A stretch of DNA of 6,096 bases from Bacteroidetes bacterium GWA2_31_9b (GTDB lineage Bacteria > Bacteroidota > Bacteroidia > Bacteroidales > UBA12077): assembly GCA_001769005.1 (NCBI GenBank), contig MENE01000172.1:975-7070 (forward strand), read 5' to 3'. Positions within the stretch are counted from its first letter, which is position 1, and each line of letters starts with the position of its first letter. A program made the translations under genes and the position numbers. Under the pieces are notes generated by a model. It was not told where the DNA came from. It saw nothing but the letters and a program-made list of their open reading frames with translations, and did not search any database. Below are positions 1 through 6,096 of the stretch, one piece after another.

Positions 1-3000
1 GGCTTGTTGCCGAAAAAAACAAATTCTTACTCAGGGGCGAATATCGATCTGCTTCCGGTTCTGAAATCTCATTAAACACGGTTAATATTCCTCAAGGTTC
101 AGTTGTTGTAACTGCTGGAGGAAGAAAACTAACTGAAAATACCGATTTTACCGTTGATTACAATTTGGGTCGTGTGCGAATTATAGATGCAGGATTACTC
201 GAATCAGGTACTCCAATACAAGTGTCGCTCGAAAGTAATGCATTGTATAGTATTCAAACGAAAACATTATTAGGTACTCATTTAAATTATAGAATTTCCG
301 ACGATTTTAATATAGGAGGTACCGTAATTAATCTTACCGAAAAACCACTAACTTCAAAAGTTGCTTTTGGCGAAGAACCTATTTCAAATACAATTTGGGG
401 ATTAAATACTTCTTATCGTACAGAATCACAGTTTCTTACAACCCTGGTTGATTATCTACCATTTCTGGAAACAAAAGAAAAATCAGCAATAAATTTTGAA
501 GCAGAATTTGCTCAACTTATTCCCGGACACTCTGATATTATTAAAGAAGAAGGAAACGCATATATTGATGATTTTGAAGGAAGTGAAACATCATACGATA
601 TTCGATCATATAATTCGTGGGTTCTGTCGAGTATTCCTCAAAATCAACCTGACTTATTTCCTGAAGCAGATGCCGATAGTACAGCATCTGGTTATAACCG
701 TGCAAAAATAGCTTGGTATAAAATCGATCCATTATTTTTACGAAACACAGGTTTTACTCCACCACATATTAAAACCGATGCTAAACAACAATCGAATCAT
801 TTTGTACGTGAAATATATGAAGATGAGATATTTCCAAATAAAGAATCAGCAAGCCAGATTCCATCTGCATTGCAAGTTCTTAACCTTGCTTTTTATCCAA
901 AAGAAAGAGGTCCATATAACTATTCAATAAATAATTTTAATGTTGATGGTAGTTTACTAAATCCTGAAAATAGTTGGGGAGGTATTATGCGGGAAACACC
1001 TCAAAAAGATTTTGAAGCATCAAATGTTGAATATATTGAGTTTTGGTTAATGGATCCATTTGTTTATGATTCGTTACAAAGTGGTGGCGATTTATATTTT
1101 AACCTGGGAAATATTTCGGAGGACATTTTAAAAGATTCCAGAAAGAGTTTTGAACATGGATTACCCAGCACTGATGTTGTGGAAAATGTTGATACAACCG
1201 CTTGGGGGCGTATTCCTCAAAATCAATCAATTATTGATGCATTCGATTTGTCAGCTAATTCACGTGAAAATCAGGATGTTGGTTTAGATGGCTTATCCGA
1301 TTCTGACGAAAAATCATTCTTTAATTGGTATTTAACAGCATTGGAAAATCTAGGAATTCAACAAGATGTAATAGAAAAAATACAAGAAGATCCATCGGCC
1401 GATAACTATCATTATTATCAGGGTAACGATTATGATACAAAGGAAGTAAGTATTCTTGACCGTTACAGATACTATAATAATCACGAAGGCAACTCACCTA
1501 TAACAACAGGTTCAACATCAACGTCTGCTACAAATAATCCCGATGTTGAAGATATTGACAGAGATAATACTCTAAACGAAACAGAAAGTTATTTCCAGTA
1601 CAAGGTTGAACTTCGACCAGAAATGATGCAGGTGGGGATGAATAATATTATAGATAAACGAACTGCCATTGCTAAACTTCCTGATCCAGACAGCGATGGA
1701 CATATTACCTGGTATCAGTTCCGAATCCCTATTCGTGAACCAGAGCGAACAGTTGGAGCAATTCAGGATTTTAAATCGATACGGTTTATTCGTATGTTTA
1801 TGAGAGATTTTGAAGACAGCATTTTTCTTCGATTCGCCAAACTTGAACTAGTTCGTGGTGAATGGCGTAAATACAATTTTTCCCTTATGGAAGGTCACGA
1901 AGCTCTTTCAACTCCCGAATATTCAAATGGTATTCTTGATATTGCCTCAATCAACATCGAAGAAAATACAAATTATGTTTTGCCTCCCGATGTAACACGT
2001 GAAATTGATCCTACAAATCCTCAATTGCAGCAATTAAATGAACAATCAATGATACTCAGAGTCAGAGGTCTTGACGATGGCGATGCCCGTGCTGCATATA
2101 AAAGCTTAAACATGGATATAAGGCAATATAAAAAATTAAAGTTATTTGTACATGCCGAACCATTAGAAACAGAAATATTAAAAGATGAGGATTTAAGAAT
2201 ATTTGTCCGTTTAGGTACCGATTACAGAGATAATTACTACGAATATGAAATTCCTCTTAAAACAAGTATTCCTAATGATATGGACCGTTATGATGTTTGG
2301 CCAGAGGAAAATAATGTCGAAATTATTCTCAACGATTTAATTCAGGTAAAGCAAACCAGAAATGATGAAATGCATAAAGCCAATTCTGCAATTGCTATCA
2401 ATTCTGTATTTTCTGTTTACGATGGCAAAATCAGGATGTCTGTTCGTGGAAATCCAAATTTGAGCAATGTTCGCACTATAATGATCGGAGTTAGAAACCC
2501 AAGCAAATCGAATAATGTAATTTCTATAGACGATGGAATGCCAAAATCAGGTGAGATTTGGGTTAATGAATTACGCTTAAGTGATTTTAAAGAAGATGGC
2601 GGATGGGCTGCAAGAGCTCGCTTATCGACACGCTTAGCCGATTTTGGAACAATAAATCTTGCCGGAAGTATGAGTACTCCAGGATTTGGAAGTATTGAAA
2701 AGAAAGTAAACGAACGAAGTAAAAATGAAATAATAGAATACGATTTATCTACAAACCTGGATTTGGGTAAGTTTTTTCCCGAAAAATCACAAATTAGTAT
2801 TCCTATGTATGCAGGATATTCTGAAGGATTTATTAATCCGGAATATAATCCGCTCGATCCCGATGTGCCTTTACAAGTTGCTCTTGATAATGCTGCTACA
2901 AAATCAGAAAGAGACTCAATAAAAAAAATTGCGCAAGATTATACCGAACGTAAAAGTTTGAATTTTACAAATGTTAAAATAAACAAACAATTAGAAAAAC

Positions 3001-5438
3001 CAGGAATTTACGATCCATCTAACTTCTCGCTTTTCTATTCTTACAATGAACTATTTTCAAGTAATATTAATACAGAATATAATATTCAAAAAAATTATCG
3101 AGGGGGAATTAATTACAATTATATTTCAAGACCCCAAAATGTAACTCCATTACGTAAAGTAAAATTTTTAAATAATAAAACATTTGCATTACTTCGCGAT
3201 TTTAATTTCTATTACTTACCCACGAGTTTTATTTTTAGAACCGATATGGATAGAAGGTATCAAGAAGTTAAAATCCGAAATATTAATAACCCCGATAATA
3301 TTATTGAACCTTCATTTAGTAAAGATTTTAAATGGAATAGGTTTTATGATTTGAAATACGATATAGCCCGTTCGTTAAAACTCGATTTTTCTGCACAGAA
3401 TATAGCAAGAATTGACGAACCGTACGGAATTGTTGATAGAAAAAGAGATCCAGATTCGTATGATATATGGAAAAAAGAAGTTTGGAGTAATATTCAGGAT
3501 TTTGGCAGAAATACTGAATATAGTCAAGATATAAAAGTTTCATATACTATACCGGTAAACAAAATTCCGATGTTCGACTGGGTAAATGCAAATGCTGTTT
3601 ACAATGGAACATATAATTGGAAAGCAGCATCATTATTGCTAACAGACGAATTTGAACCCGGGAATACAATTCGTAACTCTAGAACATACCAGTTAACCGG
3701 TCAAACCAACTTGGTTACTCTTTACAATAAGCTCGGATTCTTAAAAAAGATAAATCAAAAATATAGCAGTGCTGCAAACAAGAAAAAAAGCAAGAAGCTG
3801 GAAATAATAACATACCGCGAAGAAAAAGTAAACGTAAAAGCGAATAGGTCGAAAAGTATAACCCATGATTTAAATACCGATGATGTATCGGTAAAAGTGC
3901 TCGATAAAAATGGTAAAGAAATTAAAGGAGAGGTAGAGGTTGTTTCAAAAAACAAAATTAAATTTAAATCGGAAGCAGATGCCGATGAAATAACTTTTGT
4001 TATTGAGGGAAAAATTGAGAAAAAAGAAAATCCATTTATTTTTATTGCAGAAAATACTGCTCTTCTGTTGATGTCTGTTAAGAATATCTCAGTATCTTAT
4101 GCAGTAGTCGAAGGATCAAGTTTAACGGGTTATAAACCTAGTACATCATTATTTGGAATGGAAGATGTATTTGGATCTTCTTCGGCACCAGGATGGCCTT
4201 ATGTTTTTGGATGGCAAGATGATGATTTTGCTGTAAAAGCTATTAATAATGGTTGGTATACCGACGATCCTACTGTTATTACTCCTTATACAATGACACA
4301 AAATAAAACTTTAAATATTCGTGCTACCCTTGAACCTATTCAAGGATTAAAAATTGAATTATCAGCAAACAGAAGTTCTTCTGAGAACAATAGCAGGTAT
4401 TACTTACAAACAAGCACAGATCCATACAATCAACAAATAACAGGTAACTTTTCAATGTCGTACATAACTATTCTTACTGCATTTGATAATGTAGATGCCA
4501 AATATTCTCAGGCATTCGAGGATTTTAAAAATTACAGAGACGATATTTCACAAAGACTAGCTTCGGAAAGGGTTTCTAATGATGCTGTACTTTATAATCC
4601 AAACAATCCTCATGCTAATGATGGAGCGAATTACAAAAGCGGATATGGTAGTTTATCGCAAGAAGTTATGATTCCGGCATTCTTATCGGCTTATGGTATT
4701 GTTGATAAGGATAAAATATCACTCGATATTTTCCAGAAAATACCTTTACCAAACTGGAATATCCGATTCGATAGACTTAAAGATGTCTCTTTTCTTAAAC
4801 CTTATTTTAAATCAATTAACATTAGCCATGCATATCGCTCAACATATAATGTTGGAACATTTATTAACAATAGTGATTTTGTTCGTGATGATGATGGGTT
4901 TAGTTATATAATGGATGTACAGGATAATTTTATCCCTGAATATAATATTTCATCTGTTTCAATAACTGAACAATTTGCTCCATTAATTAATGTTGATTTA
5001 ACCTGGGTAAATAATATTACAACACGATTCGAGATTAAGAAATCAAGAACAATAACCCTTAGTTTTTCAAATAACCAGATAACAGAAATTTATAACGACG
5101 AACTAGGATTTAGTGTTGGATATAGGTTCGATGATTTTAATCTTATTTTTGATTTTGGGAAAAATCAGGAAAATTTTAAAAGCGATTTAAATATTCGTGC
5201 CAATTTAAAAATTCGTGATAACCAAACGATATTGCGTAAAATAGCTGAAGATACAGAACAAATTTCTGCTGGTCAGGAAGCAATTGTAGTTGGTATTTCT
5301 GCCGATTATTTACTTAGCGACAGGCTTACTCTTCGCGTATTTTATGATTTAAATACTTCAACGCCTTACATTTCAACTTCATATCCTACTTCGAATACAA
5401 ATATTGGATTTAGTCTCAGATTTACCCTTACTCAATAA
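1..5438 (+). CDS. sprA: SprA/Sov, T9SS outer-membrane translocon (5'-truncated by window edge)
   Basis: This is the C-terminal part of SprA (Sov in Porphyromonas), the very large outer-membrane barrel through which the type IX secretion system exports folded cargo; it is also needed for gliding in gliding species. The frame is open from base 3 to the TAA at 5436-5438, giving 1811 residues. The family is usually about 2400 residues, so about 600 are missing upstream. The TTG at 165 is not the start, because family-typical sequence (FLLRGEYRSASGSEISLN, then PQGSVVVTAGG) runs in frame before it. Family hallmarks in order are: GTHLNYRISDDFNIGGT near 276; GNAYIDDFEGSE at 552-587; WGGIMR at 975-992; acidic Asp-rich loops at 1275-1310, 1542-1580 and 1683-1700; LFVHAE near 2142; GEIWVNELRLSDF near 2550; YNPLDPD near 2844; a Lys/Glu-rich soluble stretch at 3741-4034; and FIAENTALLLMSVKNISVSY near 4038. 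From about 2600 onward there are many alternating, aromatic-rich segments typical of barrel strands, ending in LRFTLTQ. In known SprA structure (Flavobacterium) the protein is a 36-strand barrel with plug and PorV partners. No frameshift or internal stop is seen. Confidence 0.97.
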   Translation, partial: LVAEKNKFLLRGEYRSASGSEISLNTVNIPQGSVVVTAGGRKLTENTDFTVDYNLGRVRIIDAGLLESGTPIQVSLESNALYSIQTKTLLGTHLNYRISDDFNIGGTVINLTEKPLTSKVAFGEEPISNTIWGLNTSYRTESQFLTTLVDYLPFLETKEKSAINFEAEFAQLIPGHSDIIKEEGNAYIDDFEGSETSYDIRSYNSWVLSSIPQNQPDLFPEADADSTASGYNRAKIAWYKIDPLFLRNTGFTPPHIKTDAKQQSNHFVREIYEDEIFPNKESASQIPSALQVLNLAFYPKERGPYNYSINNFNVDGSLLNPENSWGGIMRETPQKDFEASNVEYIEFWLMDPFVYDSLQSGGDLYFNLGNISEDILKDSRKSFEHGLPSTDVVENVDTTAWGRIPQNQSIIDAFDLSANSRENQDVGLDGLSDSDEKSFFNWYLTALENLGIQQDVIEKIQEDPSADNYHYYQGNDYDTKEVSILDRYRYYNNHEGNSPITTGSTSTSATNNPDVEDIDRDNTLNETESYFQYKVELRPEMMQVGMNNIIDKRTAIAKLPDPDSDGHITWYQFRIPIREPERTVGAIQDFKSIRFIRMFMRDFEDSIFLRFAKLELVRGEWRKYNFSLMEGHEALSTPEYSNGILDIASINIEENTNYVLPPDVTREIDPTNPQLQQLNEQSMILRVRGLDDGDARAAYKSLNMDIRQYKKLKLFVHAEPLETEILKDEDLRIFVRLGTDYRDNYYEYEIPLKTSIPNDMDRYDVWPEENNVEIILNDLIQVKQTRNDEMHKANSAIAINSVFSVYDGKIRMSVRGNPNLSNVRTIMIGVRNPSKSNNVISIDDGMPKSGEIWVNELRLSDFKEDGGWAARARLSTRLADFGTINLAGSMSTPGFGSIEKKVNERSKNEIIEYDLSTNLDLGKFFPEKSQISIPMYAGYSEGFINPEYNPLDPDVPLQVALDNAATKSERDSIKKIAQDYTERKSLNFTNVKINKQLEKPGIYDPSNFSLFYSYNELFSSNINTEYNIQKNYRGGINYNYISRPQNVTPLRKVKFLNNKTFALLRDFNFYYLPTSFIFRTDMDRRYQEVKIRNINNPDNIIEPSFSKDFKWNRFYDLKYDIARSLKLDFSAQNIARIDEPYGIVDRKRDPDSYDIWKKEVWSNIQDFGRNTEYSQDIKVSYTIPVNKIPMFDWVNANAVYNGTYNWKAASLLLTDEFEPGNTIRNSRTYQLTGQTNLVTLYNKLGFLKKINQKYSSAANKKKSKKLEIITYREEKVNVKANRSKSITHDLNTDDVSVKVLDKNGKEIKGEVEVVSKNKIKFKSEADADEITFVIEGKIEKKENPFIFIAENTALLLMSVKNISVSYAVVEGSSLTGYKPSTSLFGMEDVFGSSSAPGWPYVFGWQDDDFAVKAINNGWYTDDPTVITPYTMTQNKTLNIRATLEPIQGLKIELSANRSSSENNSRYYLQTSTDPYNQQITGNFSMSYITILTAFDNVDAKYSQAFEDFKNYRDDISQRLASERVSNDAVLYNPNNPHANDGANYKSGYGSLSQEVMIPAFLSAYGIVDKDKISLDIFQKIPLPNWNIRFDRLKDVSFLKPYFKSINISHAYRSTYNVGTFINNSDFVRDDDGFSYIMDVQDNFIPEYNISSVSITEQFAPLINVDLTWVNNITTRFEIKKSRTITLSFSNNQITEIYNDELGFSVGYRFDDFNLIFDFGKNQENFKSDLNIRANLKIRDNQTILRKIAEDTEQISAGQEAIVVGISADYLLSDRLTLRVFYDLNTSTPYISTSYPTSNTNIGFSLRFTLTQ

Positions 5439-5467
5439 TTTGTTTTAATAAAAAATGATTATTTTTG
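5439..5467 (+). promoter_or_regulatory. Bacteroidota-type promoter for gcvH
   Basis: TTTG at 5439-5442 and TATTTTTG at 5460-5467 match the phylum's -33 (TTTG) and -7 (TAnnTTTG) elements, with a 17-base spacer. That is at the short end of the range described for Flavobacterium and Bacteroides promoters. The -33 element abuts the sprA stop codon. Initiation would be expected a few bases after 5467, giving gcvH a leader of roughly 35-40 bases. The region is very AT-rich, so a chance match is possible; the exact eight-base -7 element and its position in the only gap before gcvH favour a real promoter. Confidence 0.6.
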
Positions 5468-5510
5468 ACTAATAATTTTTATCAGAAAAATTTAATTAAA
5501 ATATAGAATT
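5468..5510 (+). other. gcvH leader without Shine-Dalgarno sequence
   Basis: The bases before the gcvH ATG are almost pure A/T (AATTAAAATATAGAATT just before the start) and contain no GGAGG-like sequence at the usual distance. This is normal for Bacteroidota, where A-rich unstructured leaders commonly replace the Shine-Dalgarno pairing. No riboswitch-like structure is visible: the stretch is too short and too poor in G+C to hold a glycine aptamer. Confidence 0.55.
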
Positions 5511-5891
5511 ATGAATATTCCACAAAATTTAAAGTACACCAAAGATCACGAATGGATTCGTGTTGAAGGTAATGAAGCTTATGTTGGTATTACCGAATAT
5601 GCACAAGGCGAACTTGGAGATATCGTATTTATTGAAGTAGAAACTCAAGGTGAAAAATTAGCCAAAGAAGAAATTTTTGGTACTGTTGAAGCCGTTAAAA
5701 CTGTTTCTGATATGTTTATGCCTGTTGGTGGTGAAGTTCTTGAAGTAAATCCTAAACTTGAAGAATCTCCTGAAGTTGTTAATAAAGATCCTTATGGTGA
5801 TGGTTGGTTTATTAAAATTGCTATTACAAATCCTGCTGAATTAAACGAATTATTAGATGCAGCAGCATATAAAAAATTATTAGAAGCTTAA
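5511..5891 (+). CDS. gcvH: Glycine cleavage system H protein
   Basis: GcvH is the small soluble lipoyl carrier of the glycine cleavage complex. Its lipoyl arm takes the aminomethyl group from the P protein (decarboxylase), presents it to the T protein for transfer to tetrahydrofolate, and is reoxidised by the L protein (dihydrolipoyl dehydrogenase). The 126-residue product has the family's normal length (about 125-130). It begins with the typical YTKDHEWIRVEG (residues 9-20), followed by YVGITEYAQGELGDIVFIE. The lipoyl hairpin is GTVEAVKTVSDMFMPVGGEV (57-76), with Lys63 (codon 5697-5699) as the lipoylated residue. The end contains NKDPYGDGWFIKI. The ATG at 5511 fits the family N-terminus, so no other start is needed. 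It lies 72 bases after sprA, apparently with its own promoter, and is followed by a terminator. Heavy use of GAA, GGT, GTT and CTT codons suggests good expression (inference). The other cleavage-system genes (gcvT, gcvP, lpd) are not in view. Confidence 0.98.
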   Translation: MNIPQNLKYTKDHEWIRVEGNEAYVGITEYAQGELGDIVFIEVETQGEKLAKEEIFGTVEAVKTVSDMFMPVGGEVLEVNPKLEESPEVVNKDPYGDGWFIKIAITNPAELNELLDAAAYKKLLEA

Positions 5892-5908
5892 TTTCTATTT
5901 GAAATTAA

Positions 5909-5942
5909 AAAAAATGGCCCGAAATATTTCGAGCCATTTTTT
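5909..5942. terminator. Bidirectional intrinsic terminator between gcvH and infB
   Basis: An inverted repeat pairs AAAAAATGGC (5909-5918) with GCCATTTTTT (5933-5942). After one C/A mismatch (5919 against 5932) the pairing continues through the palindrome CGAAATATTTCG (5920-5931), leaving a small AT loop. The stem is flanked by an A-tract on the left and a T-tract on the right, so it reads as a hairpin plus U-run on both strands. It sits 17 bases past the gcvH stop and 17 bases past the infB stop, which is where a shared terminator of converging genes is expected. Confidence 0.9.
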
Positions 5943-5959
5943 ATGTATTAAAGTTTGTA

Positions 5960-6096
5960 TTATAATTTCTTTTTAACTTCAACTTCTTGATATCCTTCAA
6001 TAATATCGCCTACTTTAATATCATTAAAGTTATCAATATTTAATCCGCATTCATAACCTGAAACAACTTCTTTCGCATCGTCCTTAAATCGTTTTA
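5960..6096 (-). CDS. infB: Translation initiation factor IF-2, C-terminal end (truncated by window edge)
   Basis: Read on the minus strand, the last 44 codons plus the TAA stop (complement of 5960-5962) are visible, with two bases of one more codon at the edge. IF-2 is the GTPase that delivers formyl-Met-tRNA to the 30S subunit and promotes subunit joining. The visible piece belongs to its last beta-barrel domain (C2/domain IV), which binds the formyl-methionyl end of the initiator tRNA. It reads KRFKDDAKEV, then SGYECGLNIDNFNDIKVGD (matching the family's ECG...NFND/NYND..GD pattern), and a charged tail VEVKKKL. The G domain and the rest of the protein lie beyond the window, as would any nusA/rimP genes that often precede infB. 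The gene converges on gcvH and shares its terminator. Assignment from 44 residues is firm because this tail is highly conserved. Confidence 0.93.
   Translation of the reverse strand, partial: KRFKDDAKEVVSGYECGLNIDNFNDIKVGDIIEGYQEVEVKKKL

Noticed and set aside
165..167. TTG as the start of a 1757-residue protein
   Set aside because: The frame stays open to base 3 and the upstream 54 residues are typical SprA sequence, so this is an internal leucine codon of a gene cut by the window edge.
496..732. Overlapping small reading frames on both strands (496-711 plus, 541-732 minus)
   Set aside because: They lie wholly inside the conserved sprA frame, have no recognisable product and look like chance open frames in AT-rich DNA.
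3328..3955. Minus-strand small frames at 3328-3543 and 3755-3955, the latter with a hydrophobic Phe/Leu-rich end
   Set aside because: They are antisense to sprA. The Phe/Leu richness is simply the reverse complement of the Lys/Glu codons in the charged SprA segment.
4693..4911. Plus-strand 72-residue frame inside sprA
   Set aside because: It is an out-of-frame shadow of well-conserved SprA barrel sequence, with no upstream signal for separate translation.
5449..5466. AAAAAT-GATT-ATTTTT inverted repeat as a sprA terminator
   Set aside because: The stem is only A-T pairs and would be too weak, and it overlaps the -7 promoter element. In DNA this AT-rich such a repeat is expected by chance.
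1..6096. A novel defence, mobile or RNA-based system
   Set aside because: Nearly every base is accounted for by sprA, gcvH, infB, a promoter and a terminator. There are no direct-repeat arrays, transposase signatures, tRNA-like folds or unexplained gaps over 72 bases.

Overview
The window is a piece of chromosome from an AT-rich member of the Bacteroidota (roughly one third G+C by eye, not computed). The assignment rests on three points. The dominant gene is a SprA/Sov protein, the giant outer-membrane translocon of the type IX secretion system (T9SS), found only in this phylum. A good match to the phylum's own promoter consensus (TTTG / TAnnTTTG) lies before gcvH. The gcvH start has no Shine-Dalgarno sequence, which is usual in this phylum. 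A Bacteroidales/Marinilabiliales-like or other AT-rich marine or gut lineage is plausible, but the sequence alone does not fix the order.

Layout, left to right. Positions 1-5438 (+) hold the C-terminal three quarters of sprA, open at the left edge: 1811 residues are visible and about 600 N-terminal residues are missing. Positions 5439-5510 are a 72-base intergenic gap that starts directly after the sprA stop with a promoter-like sequence. Positions 5511-5891 (+) hold a complete gcvH, the lipoyl-carrying H protein of the glycine cleavage system. Positions 5909-5942 form a strong hairpin with an A-tract on one side and a T-tract on the other, suited to terminate both converging transcripts. Positions 5960-6096 (-) hold the last 44 codons of infB, translation initiation factor IF-2, open at the right edge.

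The three genes do not form one functional pathway. SprA is the protein-conducting pore through which T9SS cargo (adhesins, gliding proteins, hydrolases with C-terminal secretion domains) crosses the outer membrane. GcvH shuttles aminomethyl and hydride intermediates in glycine catabolism and C1 supply. IF-2 loads initiator tRNA onto the ribosome. As far as I recall, sprA followed by gcvH is a recurring gene order in the phylum. The promoter-like site suggests that gcvH can be expressed independently of sprA. I see no mobile element, CRISPR array, RNA gene, frameshift or foreign-looking segment. This is an ordinary core region, and I do not find a previously undescribed system in it.
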